A stretch of DNA of 64,000 bases, from assembly GCA_028284005.1 (NCBI GenBank), contig JANQSO010000007.1, forward strand, positions 434,001-498,000, given 5' to 3'. Made by a program: the position numbers and the translations under genes. The notes under the pieces were generated by a model. That model saw only the letters and a list, made by a program, of their open reading frames with translations, was not told where the DNA came from and ran no database searches. This stretch comes from Flavobacteriaceae bacterium (GTDB lineage Bacteria > Bacteroidota > Bacteroidia > Flavobacteriales > Flavobacteriaceae). This document shows, piece by piece, positions 18,243 to 26,751 of the stretch. The first letter of the stretch is position 1. Each line of letters begins with the position of its first letter.

Positions 18243-18271
18243 AAAAGACCTTTTTATCTTTTATAAAAATA
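18243..18271 (-). promoter_or_regulatory. AAAAGA-N8-TCTTTT dyad and -7 element of nrdGD, candidate Rrf2/NsrR operator
   Basis: The dyad at 18243-18262 has the core CCTTTTTA on the plus strand, identical to the norC copy. TATTTTTA on the minus strand at 18271-18264 abuts it and is a likely -7 element. 18272-18428 holds nothing else I can recognise. Confidence 0.6.
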
Positions 18272-18428
18272 TGAAGTAATAGAACTAGTATGCAGGCTCC
18301 GGCAAATGAGTTATTAATAATGTTATGAACACCGGTACAGATCTTATTTTCGGAAAGAATAAATGCTATATCAAAGTATTAGAGATCTTTAACTAATTAC
18401 ACATCAGTATGCAAACAACAAGTTCCTT

Positions 18429-18668
18429 TCATTTCATGATTAAGATCCCGATCATGAATAGTGTCAAAAAACCTAACAAAGTTACTTTCCATAGCATGTG
18501 AGCTTTCCTAAGTTCCATGAAGTAAAAGGATATACCTATAAATTTAAAAGAGGAAAGCATTAAAATAAGTACCCCAATATATTCAAAGCTTGTCCTGGTA
18601 ATAAGTGCAGTTATTATAGTTAATACCACTAATACCGTCCAAACTGTAAAAAACAAGTCTCTTTTCAT
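18429..18668 (-). CDS. norF: NorF-like / cytochrome oxidase subunit IV-type small membrane protein
   Basis: 79 aa with three membrane helices of the prokaryotic COX4 type (TVLVVLTIITALIT, GVLILMLSSFKFIGISFYFMEL, then a final helix after AHMLWK). It directly follows norE, the usual place of norF, and is last in norQ-norD-norE-norF. NorF is needed for full NO reductase activity in other bacteria, by an undefined mechanism. Confidence 0.75.
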   Translation of the reverse strand: MKRDLFFTVWTVLVVLTIITALITRTSFEYIGVLILMLSSFKFIGISFYFMELRKAHMLWKVTLLGFLTLFMIGILIMK

Positions 18669-19265
18669 TTAAAAAAACAGATAGATTACCGGAAATAAAA
18701 GAATCCATATTAGATCGCACATATGCCAAAAAGCAGCACTGGTTTCGACATCTTCCATTTTCAATGATGGGTTCTTTTTATAGAGGCCTGCCATTAGAGA
18801 TCCTAAAATAACCAGGCCTACAACTACATGGATCACGTGAAATAATGTAAGCATCCAATAAAACGCAAAGAAATTATTGTATCCTATTGTAAGGCCAGCA
18901 TCTATTTTATCACTATACTCTATTGCTTTCAAAAACAAAAAGGCAATCCCTCCCAACATTGTTAAAACCAGAAATAGTTTTGATCTTTTAAGATTTAATT
19001 CCCTTTGAAACCTGACAAATTGAGTCATAAAGAATCCGCTAGTCAATAAAAACACGGTATTTAGTGCTCCATAAGTGGTATTTAGTAAAAGTCGGGACTC
19101 ACGGAATACAACCGGTTCTTCCTTAGCAGAGTATACCATTATGATCAGTGCTATACCAAAGGTTAGCAATTCAAGGAAAATTATGATCCACATTAGTAAC
19201 CCGCCCGGCGGGTAGTACATATGTTTGTATGTGCCCTTTTTTACTTCAAGACCCGGATTAGCCAT
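18669..19265 (-). CDS. norE: NorE, heme-copper oxidase subunit III-like
   Basis: Five to six helices of the COX3 family (GLLMWIIIFLELLTFGIAL, then FYWMLTLFHVIHVVVGLVIL, and AAFWHMCDLIWILLFPVIY at the end). 198 aa is the short NorE form. It overlaps norD by 8 nt at its start. NorE helps assembly or function of the cytochrome bc NO reductase and is not a catalytic subunit. Confidence 0.85.
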   Translation of the reverse strand: MANPGLEVKKGTYKHMYYPPGGLLMWIIIFLELLTFGIALIIMVYSAKEEPVVFRESRLLLNTTYGALNTVFLLTSGFFMTQFVRFQRELNLKRSKLFLVLTMLGGIAFLFLKAIEYSDKIDAGLTIGYNNFFAFYWMLTLFHVIHVVVGLVILGSLMAGLYKKNPSLKMEDVETSAAFWHMCDLIWILLFPVIYLFF

Positions 19266-21027
19266 TATGTTTAATTTTTTCGTACAGCTTTACCAGGGAT
19301 TCTAGCAATTCTACCGGGGTAGTTAAAATTTGGTAATGATTTTGCCCAAACATTTGTGGTAAATAATATTTTGCCTGGGCTTCAATAGCCAGTGCATAGG
19401 AATTGATTTGACGCTGATTTAATTCTCTAAGTGCCTGCTTCACATCATTGATCCCATACTTTCCTTCGTACTTATCATAATCATTAGGTTTTCCATCGGA
19501 TAAGAGAATGACCCATTTATTTTTACTATCCCGCTCATCCAGTAACGCCCCTGAATGCCTCAATGCTGCTCCTATTCGGGTATAACCGGATGGTTCTACC
19601 GCTCCAATTCTGTGTTTGGCCTTATTCCAATCTTCTTCAAAAGATTTTAAACTTAAGTAAGTTGTATAATTCCTGGTTTTTGAATAAAAACAATCAATGG
19701 AAAAATCCACATTGAATTCTGTCAATATCTCGCCAAATATGATGGAAACCTGTTTCTCTACATCGATCACCCTGTTTCCGGCAGCATAACCATCACTGGA
19801 AAGACTAATATCCAAAAGGATCAATATGGAAAGGTCTTTTTCCTTTTTCCGCTTGGATAAGTATATTTTTTCTGAAGGAGTATGCCTGGAATGTATATCA
19901 ACATATAGATCTGTAATTGCATCCAGATCAAACTCTTCTCCTTGTATTTGCCTTCTTTTTTGCTGGTATTTATTATTGACCGAAGTTAGCATCTTACGCA
20001 ATCCCATGAGCGTAGAAGTATTTTTCAACAAGGTATTCTTATAGTACGCACTGTCTGTTTCCAGTTGTACCTTAGGATATACTTTACAAAATTCGGGTTT
20101 ATAGGTTCGTTTTGAAAAATCCCATTCATCATACAAAAAATGAAACTCGTTGGTATCGAGTTCGGCACTTTCAGAAATGGTCGTATTTTCCATAAAATCT
20201 GCCTGATAGACCGAATGTACCGGGTCATCCACACGCACCGTATGTTTCATATTTAGGTCCTCCAGGGCATTAGAATGGTCTTTTAGATCGTCATCTCCAT
20301 CAAAATCACGCCATCCTCCCTCCCATTCTTCTGCTGTCTCGACTTTTTCAAAATTATGGGTAAGCACATAGTCTTCCTGTGCTTTCTGATCGACCTCCAA
20401 CGTTTTGATCTCTTCAACCGCATTGGCCTTTAATATGGTATTAATTTCTTTCTGAATTGCTTTCTGGGCCTTTTCTGAAATATTGTTTAGCACTTTAGCA
20501 GCATCTAATTCAGGGTTGTTTCGCATCCATTTTCCATAGATAAATGAAAAATCCGGTTGCTTGTCTTTGCCAGGCTTGGAACTATAATGACCTTTAAGTT
20601 CATTATAAATACTTTGGGTTACCGGAAACTCATGGAACATTCTTTTTAATACCTTGTCTGAATGATCCAAAGCCATAGATCTTGCTTCTTCTATTGGATG
20701 TTCCTGATTTTCGTTATAGTTGAATTGAAGATTTTTTTGAACAGAAAGGTATATGACCCTGAATAAATAAAATGAAAAATTCTTCTCTTTGGAAATAAAT
20801 TCTGAATAACGTTTTGGAAGAAAAAAACTGCTATTCTTATACCCGCCTTCTCGCTCCGCTTCAAATATCTCTATAGGTGAGCCGGTAATTGCTCTAGCAA
20901 AAATAGTTAGCCTGGGTTTAATATCGTTCAGCTTAACCGCATGTGCCAGTGCATCCTGAGAGTTTTTTTTTCGCCTTTTTAAAAAACCCGCAACTTTACT
21001 GAAGAGAAATTCATCCGGTTCGAACAT
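19258..21027 (-). CDS. norD: NorD, VWA-domain protein for NO reductase activation
   Basis: The C-terminal von Willebrand A domain has the metal site DISLSSD (DxSxS) after LSILILL, then GYTRIGAAL and ILLSDGKPND. The long N-terminal part is charged and helical. NorD works with the AAA+ ATPase NorQ to insert non-heme iron into NorB. The frame opens at TTG 21033, but the ATG at 21027 is the better start. It lies 14 nt after norQ. Confidence 0.92.
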   Translation of the reverse strand: MFEPDEFLFSKVAGFLKRRKKNSQDALAHAVKLNDIKPRLTIFARAITGSPIEIFEAEREGGYKNSSFFLPKRYSEFISKEKNFSFYLFRVIYLSVQKNLQFNYNENQEHPIEEARSMALDHSDKVLKRMFHEFPVTQSIYNELKGHYSSKPGKDKQPDFSFIYGKWMRNNPELDAAKVLNNISEKAQKAIQKEINTILKANAVEEIKTLEVDQKAQEDYVLTHNFEKVETAEEWEGGWRDFDGDDDLKDHSNALEDLNMKHTVRVDDPVHSVYQADFMENTTISESAELDTNEFHFLYDEWDFSKRTYKPEFCKVYPKVQLETDSAYYKNTLLKNTSTLMGLRKMLTSVNNKYQQKRRQIQGEEFDLDAITDLYVDIHSRHTPSEKIYLSKRKKEKDLSILILLDISLSSDGYAAGNRVIDVEKQVSIIFGEILTEFNVDFSIDCFYSKTRNYTTYLSLKSFEEDWNKAKHRIGAVEPSGYTRIGAALRHSGALLDERDSKNKWVILLSDGKPNDYDKYEGKYGINDVKQALRELNQRQINSYALAIEAQAKYYLPQMFGQNHYQILTTPVELLESLVKLYEKIKHNG

Positions 21028-21041
21028 AGTCAATACATAGT

Positions 21042-21872
21042 TTAGATCATTAGATCACAGAGGTCTGTCAGCGCGCCAATTATTTCAAGGTCATCGGTTA
21101 GCGGTTCAACGACTGCAACTTTTACAGCTAATCTTTTTGGCAATCCGGAATGAATCAGCTTAGCAGCATCAACAAGTAATCGTGTTGATACGGTCTCGGT
21201 AAGTCCAAGGTCCGTTAAGTTTCTGATCTTATTGGCAATTGTAACCAGCTTTTTAGATATGCTTACATCTAATTGCGTTTCTTTAGAAATAATTTCTGCC
21301 TCATCTTTTGGCTTAGGGTAATGAAATGACAAAGCAACAAATCGCTGCCTGGTAGAAGGTTTTAGTTCTTTGAAGCCCTTTTGGTACCCCGGATTAAATG
21401 AAGCTACTAATATGAAATTTTCATGAGCTTTAATACTCTTACCAAGTTTATCAATATAAAGTTCTTTCCTGTGATCTGTAAGCGAATGAATCGCCACAAC
21501 AACATCCGGCCTTGCTTCGGCAACCTCATCCAAATACAATATAGCACCTTCTTTTACTGCTTTTGTTAAGGGCCCGTCCATCCAAACTGTTTCTGCGCCT
21601 TTAATGATAAAACGGCCAATTAAATCTGTAGATGACGTTTCCTCATGACATGAGATCGTAATAAGAGGTATACCCAGTTGATATGATACATACTCCACAA
21701 ACCTTGTTTTACCGGTTCCGGTTGGTCCCTTTAATAACACAGGTATTTTATTGGAATACGCATGATTAAAAACCTCGACTTCTTTCCCTATAGGTTTATA
21801 AAAAGGGCAGCTTTGAGGAATGATCTCAGTCTCATTTTCTGTCTTGGGTGTTATTTGCTCCAATGGTTTCAT
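21042..21872 (-). CDS. norQ: NorQ/CbbQ-type AAA+ ATPase
   Basis: A MoxR-class ATPase with Walker A GPTGTGKT, Walker B AILYLDEVAE, sensor 1 FILVASFNPG and the arginine-finger motif STRQRF. The C-terminal CbbQ_C part is present. It acts with NorD to activate NO reductase. First gene of norQDEF; its promoter is distinct from that of norCB. Confidence 0.92.
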   Translation of the reverse strand: MKPLEQITPKTENETEIIPQSCPFYKPIGKEVEVFNHAYSNKIPVLLKGPTGTGKTRFVEYVSYQLGIPLITISCHEETSSTDLIGRFIIKGAETVWMDGPLTKAVKEGAILYLDEVAEARPDVVVAIHSLTDHRKELYIDKLGKSIKAHENFILVASFNPGYQKGFKELKPSTRQRFVALSFHYPKPKDEAEIISKETQLDVSISKKLVTIANKIRNLTDLGLTETVSTRLLVDAAKLIHSGLPKRLAVKVAVVEPLTDDLEIIGALTDLCDLMI

Positions 21873-21883
21873 ATTAATAAGTA

Positions 21884-21949
21884 AAAAAAGGTCTAAAAAA
21901 GTGAAGGCAGGTAAGCTATGATCATATATTACAAAAATATATAAGCCCT
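21884..21949 (-). promoter_or_regulatory. -7 element and leader of norQDEF
   Basis: TATTTTTG on the minus strand at 21949-21942 is a perfect -7 element. No TGAY box lies 35 nt upstream of it. The leader holds a degenerate relative of the AAGA-N8-TCTT motif (AAGT, nine bases, TCTA on the plus strand) at about 21880-21896; I give this little weight. Confidence 0.45.
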
Positions 21950-21983
21950 TTTCTAGACCTTATGATTGTTTATTATAAAGGTT

Positions 21984-23324
21984 TTAACTCTCTATTTGTT
22001 CCAGCGCCTCGTTATTGGGTCGCCCGTGCTTAATAAAATCAACTATATAGAGTATAATCCCTGCTGTGAATAATGTTGCACAAATTATCAATACAACAAA
22101 ATGGATGCTTATCTCATTTTGAACCTCCATAAATTCCATTTTAAACTTACGTTCCAAATAGACCTGTGCAACTCCGGCAACACCAAAAGCAACGGTCATA
22201 CCGATCATCCCAATATTTGAAGTCCAAAATGCAGCCCTGCCTCTAACTCCATCGTATAACTTCCTTCCTGTCATATTAGGTAATGAATAACTTATAATTG
22301 CCAGGACGATCATGGCATATGCCCCCCAGAAAGCTAAATGGCCATGCATTGCCGTAACGAGCGTACCGTGAGTATATAAATTGGTTTGCGGTAAAGTGTG
22401 AGCAAAGCCCAGTAGTCCCGCACCAACAAACGAAACAATTGCAGATCCTAAAGTCCAGAACAATGCTATCTTATTTGGATGTCTTTTTTCTCCTTTTCTG
22501 TACATATTTACCGCAAACAAAGCCATTGCCAAAAATGCAAGAGGCTCTAATGCAGAGAATATACCTCCTACAACCAACCAGATCTTGTTGACCCCTATGT
22601 AATAATAATGGTGACCTGTACCTAATACACCTGATAAAAATGTAAGTCCTACGATCACATAAAGCCATTTTTCAATAACTTCTCTATCTACACCGGTAAG
22701 CTTGATCAATAAAAATGAAAGAATACCTCCCATGATCAATTCCCAAACACCTTCTACCCATAAGTGTACAACCCACCATCTAAAGAAAGAATCCTTCACC
22801 TGGCTATCAAATGGAAGCATTCCCGGTAAGTACAGTAATGCTGCAAAAAGTAATCCCATGGAAAGTACTAAAGCAGTTGTGGTTTTCCTTTTCCCTTTAA
22901 AGAGAGTCACTAATATCAGCCCCAGAAATAGCAATACATTTATTACCACTAAAAAGTCTAATTGTCTTGGTATTTCTAAAAACTTACGTCCTTCCCACCA
23001 ATTAAAATGATAGCCAATTACTGCTGCTACACCAACCAATGCAAGTGAAATCAATTGTACATAAGCCAGTTTAACACTTACAAGTTCCCTTTGAGCTTCT
23101 TCAGGTATGATATAGTATGCAGCACCCATAAAACCGGATAACAGCCATACCACCAGTAAATTTGTATGAACAGCTCTTGCTGTGTTAAAAGGTATAAATT
23201 CATGTAATCCATCCAGGCCTACTCTGGCAAAGCCCATAATAAACCCGTATGTTAATTGTAAAACTAGTAGTAGCATTGAAAGTGCAAAAAACCAATAAGC
23301 TACTTTTTGAGATTTGTATTTCAT
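21984..23324 (-). CDS. norB: Nitric oxide reductase, catalytic subunit (cNOR)
   Basis: Reduces two NO to N2O in the inner membrane. Twelve helices. All canonical residues are present: low-spin heme His53 and His329, heme b3 His327, FeB ligands His187, His238 and His239, and the glutamates Glu191 and Glu195. 446 aa with no quinol-oxidase-type N-terminal extension, so it uses NorC as electron donor. It is 16 nt after norC. Confidence 0.96.
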   Translation of the reverse strand: MKYKSQKVAYWFFALSMLLLVLQLTYGFIMGFARVGLDGLHEFIPFNTARAVHTNLLVVWLLSGFMGAAYYIIPEEAQRELVSVKLAYVQLISLALVGVAAVIGYHFNWWEGRKFLEIPRQLDFLVVINVLLFLGLILVTLFKGKRKTTTALVLSMGLLFAALLYLPGMLPFDSQVKDSFFRWWVVHLWVEGVWELIMGGILSFLLIKLTGVDREVIEKWLYVIVGLTFLSGVLGTGHHYYYIGVNKIWLVVGGIFSALEPLAFLAMALFAVNMYRKGEKRHPNKIALFWTLGSAIVSFVGAGLLGFAHTLPQTNLYTHGTLVTAMHGHLAFWGAYAMIVLAIISYSLPNMTGRKLYDGVRGRAAFWTSNIGMIGMTVAFGVAGVAQVYLERKFKMEFMEVQNEISIHFVVLIICATLFTAGIILYIVDFIKHGRPNNEALEQIES

Positions 23325-23340
23325 AATAGTAATAGGTTAG

Positions 23341-23775
23341 TTATTCATTATCTTTTGATAATGGAGATACAACAGTATCAAAGCCATTAAGGTCTATATC
23401 ATCTATCCAGTCAAAAAATGCTATTAAATCGGCTGCTTCTTCATCCGAAAAACCATAAGCCACCATTTTTCTTCCGTTTGGAGCCCATGGAACAGGTGTC
23501 GTCAAAACAGCCTTTACATATCCTTCGCCCCTACGGTCCAAAACCTTTGTTAATTCGGGAGCATAGTAGGCTCCTTCTCCTAGAATTGTATGACATCCCA
23601 TACAGTTATTGGTTTCCCATAAATGTTTTCCGCGAACAACTTGTTCGGTAATGGCTTCATAGTTTGATTGATCCTGTTCTGCACTAAATGAGTAAATAGT
23701 CAAACCGATAAATACTAAAAAAGTGACTAAAGTACCGCCCAGAAAGAAATTTCGTGCTTGCTTTTTTGATAACAT
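23341..23775 (-). CDS. norC: Nitric oxide reductase, cytochrome c subunit
   Basis: One N-terminal membrane anchor (FLGGTLVTFLVFIGLTIYSF) and a monoheme domain with CMGCH, then EGAYYAPELT and an axial Met (RKMVAYGF). It transfers electrons to NorB. First gene of norCB, with both an activator-type box and an AAGA-N8-TCTT dyad upstream. Confidence 0.95.
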   Translation of the reverse strand: MLSKKQARNFFLGGTLVTFLVFIGLTIYSFSAEQDQSNYEAITEQVVRGKHLWETNNCMGCHTILGEGAYYAPELTKVLDRRGEGYVKAVLTTPVPWAPNGRKMVAYGFSDEEAADLIAFFDWIDDIDLNGFDTVVSPLSKDNE

Positions 23776-23801
23776 AGTTAGTGAAATTAAATATTAATAT
23801 T

Positions 23802-23821
23802 TTAAGACCTTTTTATCTTAA
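23802..23821 (-). promoter_or_regulatory. TTAAGA-N8-TCTTAA dyad at norC start, candidate Rrf2/NsrR operator
   Basis: Perfect 6-bp arms around the core CCTTTTTA, the same eight bases as at nrdG. It begins 4 nt after the -7 element, so it covers the expected transcription start. Confidence 0.65.
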
Positions 23822-23825
23822 ATGT

Positions 23826-23868
23826 CAAAATAAGCAATAACTCTTCTATAATAATATGACAAAAGTCA
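23826..23868 (-). promoter_or_regulatory. CRP/FNR-type box and -7 element of norCB
   Basis: ATATGAC-AAAA-GTCATAT is a perfect dyad, core at 23857-23868. The -7 element TTATTTTG on the minus strand is at 23833-23826. Spacing is 35 nt. Confidence 0.85.
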
Positions 23869-23955
23869 TATTTTACTTCTCAATAAATAGAACTAATTAT
23901 GAATATTTAAGGTAAATGTACACCCCGAAAGTATTTCTTGTGCATTTAATTATTT

Positions 23956-23974
23956 GTAAAGTGAGGCACTTTAC
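23956..23974 (-). terminator. Short hairpin at the end of the cbb3 operon
   Basis: Perfect 8-bp arms GTAAAGTG and CACTTTAC around AGG. It contains the stop codon of the small membrane protein. No strong T run follows, so termination is only possible. The rest of 23869-23955 shows nothing. Confidence 0.4.
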
Positions 23975-24099
23975 TTCTTTTTGTCGCTTTTCATAAGATT
24001 TAAAACGACCAGAATCATGATCACACACACAACACCAAATACAGCTATGAGTGCTGTTCCCATTCCCCAATCTACCAAAGATATATTATTTAAAATCAT
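23971..24099 (-). CDS. 42-residue single-helix membrane protein at the end of the cbb3 operon
   Basis: An ATG at 24099 opens a frame of 42 codons. The product starts MILNNISLVDWGMG, continues as one hydrophobic helix (TALIAVFGVVCVIMILVVL) and ends in the basic tail MKSDKKK, so it should insert with the tail in the cytoplasm. It lies 27 nt after the SafE-like gene in the same direction. Small single-helix proteins such as CcoQ, CcoS and CydX are common in oxidase operons; a role in cbb3 assembly or stability is inferred from that. Confidence 0.65.
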   Translation of the reverse strand: MILNNISLVDWGMGTALIAVFGVVCVIMILVVLNLMKSDKKK

Positions 24100-24126
24100 A
24101 AGTCATAAATTTTACAGTTAGTTAAA

Positions 24127-24852
24127 TCATTCTAAAATAACAGAAGCAGTGTTGTGACAGTTGTAATTGGCTTCTACTTTATCCACCATGGGTTTAGGTG
24201 ATATATAGGGTATACCAAGTCCCATTCCCCGCATTACAAATAAGCAGCCCATAAGTACTACAAATACCGGGATCGTTCTTCTTATATGTTGCCTTACTTT
24301 TCCGCTTAAAAAATTTCCGAAGTAAATAGCGGTGGTCATTAAAGGAACGGTCCCCAATCCAAAAACTGCCATATATAAGCTTCCTTCCGGTGCATTACCC
24401 GAAGCTATTGCCCCAAATACAGCCATATAAACCAATCCACAAGGTAAAAACCCATTTAAGAATCCTATCGTAAGGAAAGTATCGGGGGTCTTCTTCTTTA
24501 AAGCAGCACCTAGAGAACTTTTTACCTTTGAAATAAGCCTAAAAACTGGTTTTGAAAAATTATATTTATTGAATGTCTTATACGGAACAAGAATCACCAA
24601 GATCATCAAGATTCCAACAACAATGGAAAGTTGTTGTTGCATTCCGAAGAGGTAAAAACCTTTTCCAAGTAAGCCAAACAACAAACCTATGATGCTATAT
24701 GCGAACAGCCTTCCAAAATGATACAAGAATATTTGCCCTGTTTTTTTTATATTATTAGTACGGTCTACCGGTAATATAAAAGCAATAGGGCCACACATGC
24801 CAACACAGTGAAAACTTCCTAAAAGGCCAAATATGAAAGCCGACATTAACAT
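24127..24852 (-). CDS. SafE/TauE-type (DsbD_2-like) membrane protein of the cbb3 operon
   Basis: About six helices, with the family signature SFHCVGMCGPIAF at the start and FLPCGLVYMAVFGAIASG in the middle, both with conserved cysteines inside helices. Members of this family follow ccoH in many cbb3 operons and are linked to copper handling or reductant transfer for oxidase assembly. A HNC-containing tail (ANYNCHNT) may bind metal. It starts 2 nt after ccoH. Named SafE-like by family only; sulfite export is not implied. Confidence 0.75.
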   Translation of the reverse strand: MLMSAFIFGLLGSFHCVGMCGPIAFILPVDRTNNIKKTGQIFLYHFGRLFAYSIIGLLFGLLGKGFYLFGMQQQLSIVVGILMILVILVPYKTFNKYNFSKPVFRLISKVKSSLGAALKKKTPDTFLTIGFLNGFLPCGLVYMAVFGAIASGNAPEGSLYMAVFGLGTVPLMTTAIYFGNFLSGKVRQHIRRTIPVFVVLMGCLFVMRGMGLGIPYISPKPMVDKVEANYNCHNTASVILE

Positions 24853-24854
24853 CT

Positions 24855-25301
24855 TTAATAGGTGATCGATTTTTTATAGAGGTATTTTTTCTTTTCATAT
24901 TCCCACTCTATGGTAATGTTCCATCGACCGTCTAACAAACGTTTGTCAGGTATGAGCAAATTTGATCCGGATAAGACAATAGGGAAATCAAAATCCAGCT
25001 GTTTATTAGACGGCCTGTATAGGAACACTGTCCCTTTAACCTTTGAGGGGTTAATTTCTTCAGGGAATTTTAGCAGCCATCCTTCCGCTACTTTTTCCCC
25101 GGTAATACTTTCAGAAAAATCTTTAAGGTTTTCCTCCGCATCAATTTCTTCCTGGTAAGCCAGTTCCTTTTTATAATATTCTTCGGTTACCAAGTCATGA
25201 TTAAAGTCTTTATTGGTACTCATTTTTATTACAAAAAACATAATGAAGCCAATAAAGAGTATCATCCCTATAACCAATCCTGTTCCCCAATTTATTTTCA
25301 T
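24855..25301 (-). CDS. ccoH: CcoH/FixH cbb3 oxidase assembly protein
   Basis: One N-terminal membrane helix (GLVIGMILFIGFIMFFVIKM), then DLVTEEYYKKELAYQEEID, the characteristic FixH segment, and a periplasmic beta domain ending RWNITIEWEYEKKKY. FixH/CcoH acts late in assembly of cbb3 oxidase. It lies 8 nt after ccoG. Confidence 0.88.
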   Translation of the reverse strand: MKINWGTGLVIGMILFIGFIMFFVIKMSTNKDFNHDLVTEEYYKKELAYQEEIDAEENLKDFSESITGEKVAEGWLLKFPEEINPSKVKGTVFLYRPSNKQLDFDFPIVLSGSNLLIPDKRLLDGRWNITIEWEYEKKKYLYKKSITY

Positions 25302-25309
25302 AACTCTAG

Positions 25310-26731
25310 TTATTTATAACTACGAGGCCCTAAAAAAGCTGCCGTAGTTGTTTCTATTAATTTATCTCCACTATAGACACCAATCTCTACCCTGTCTTTA
25401 TCTCCGCTAAGCCCGCTGGCATTAATTTCAATAAATAATGTTCCTTCAGAGAGGCCTTGTTCCGGTACCACAAAGTCATCGTGTGCTACTAATTTGATCT
25501 CCCCTTTATGGGATAATAACCTGAAGTTTACATTATCTATCGCTTTCGTGGTCTTATTCACTAATTTGAATGTATATACATTACTAATAATATTATCTGC
25601 CTTATGCTCATATAGCTGGCCCGGTAGTCTAAGAACCCTGGCCTCTACATCATTTCGTAAAAAGAGCATCCCAATAAATACAGAGGTCAAAATAAACAGG
25701 ACGACCGTATACCCTTTCAATCTTGGACTAAACGTAAATTTCGCTTTCTTCTCTATATTGTCTTCACTTGCATAGCGGATCAATCCTTTTGGAAGGTTTA
25801 CAGATTCCATCATATGGTCACATGCATCGATACAAGCGGTACAGTTTACACATTCCAACTGTGTTCCATTACGAATATCTATTCCCGTAGGGCAAACATG
25901 TACACATTGAAAACAATCGATACAGTCTCCTTTTCCTGTTGTTGCCCTGTCCTCATTCTTTCTGAACTTTGCCCGTCCCGCTTCTTTTTCTCCTCTTTTA
26001 TGATCGTATGCAACTACTATGGATTTATTATCCAGCAGAACACCCTGAAGTCGTCCGTAAGGACAGGCAATGATACAAACCTGTTCTCTAAACCAGGCAA
26101 ATACAAAGTAAAACACCCCTGTAAAGATCAACAAGGAAATTAATGTACTTACATGGTTTAATGGGCCATCAAGTATATATTGTATAAGCCTGTCACTGCC
26201 TATTAAATAGGCTAGAAAAACATTTGCAATTAGAAACGAAATAATAAAAAAGATGAACCATTTTAAAACTCGCTTTCTTATCTTTTCGGCATTCCAGGGC
26301 ATTTTATCTAGCCTGATCTGCTTTCCTCGGTCTCCATCGATCCAATATTCAATTCTTCGAAAGACCATTTCCATAAAAATGGTCTGTGGACACATCCACC
26401 CGCAAAAGATCCTTCCAAATGCCACTGTAAAAAAGATGACAAAGACCACACCGATCAACATCATTATGACAAAGAGGTGAAAATCCTGCGGCCAAAACGG
26501 AAATCCAAAAATATTGAACCTGCGTTCCAGTACATTGAACATCAAAAACTGGTTTCCCCCTACTTTTATAAATGGTGACAAAAACAAGATCGCCAGCAAT
26601 ACATAGCTTACATATTTTCGATATTTATAAAACTTTCCCGAAGGTTTCTTAGGAAATAACCATGCTCTTTTCCCTTCTTTGTTTATGGTAGCAATACTAT
26701 CTCTAAAACGTTCGTTATCGGGTGCTTCCAA
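25310..26731 (-). CDS. ccoG: CcoG/FixG/RdxA, iron-sulfur cbb3 oxidase accessory protein
   Basis: Polytopic protein with several membrane helices and two 4Fe-4S ferredoxin motifs (CIDCFQCVHVCPTGID and CVNCTACIDACDHMM), followed by an Ig-like C-terminal domain. The CGWMCPQTIFME and CIIACPYGRLQG segments mark the family. CcoG reduces Cu(II) for copper insertion into cbb3 oxidase. The start codon appears to be TTG at 26731: an in-frame stop lies just upstream and no ATG comes early enough. Confidence 0.93.
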   Translation of the reverse strand: MEAPDNERFRDSIATINKEGKRAWLFPKKPSGKFYKYRKYVSYVLLAILFLSPFIKVGGNQFLMFNVLERRFNIFGFPFWPQDFHLFVIMMLIGVVFVIFFTVAFGRIFCGWMCPQTIFMEMVFRRIEYWIDGDRGKQIRLDKMPWNAEKIRKRVLKWFIFFIISFLIANVFLAYLIGSDRLIQYILDGPLNHVSTLISLLIFTGVFYFVFAWFREQVCIIACPYGRLQGVLLDNKSIVVAYDHKRGEKEAGRAKFRKNEDRATTGKGDCIDCFQCVHVCPTGIDIRNGTQLECVNCTACIDACDHMMESVNLPKGLIRYASEDNIEKKAKFTFSPRLKGYTVVLFILTSVFIGMLFLRNDVEARVLRLPGQLYEHKADNIISNVYTFKLVNKTTKAIDNVNFRLLSHKGEIKLVAHDDFVVPEQGLSEGTLFIEINASGLSGDKDRVEIGVYSGDKLIETTTAAFLGPRSYK

Positions 26732-26751
26732 TTTTATTGATGTTTATATCC

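Noticed and set aside
18272-18428. A riboswitch or small RNA between nrdG and norF
   Set aside because: No strong stem set, T run or conserved pattern could be seen.
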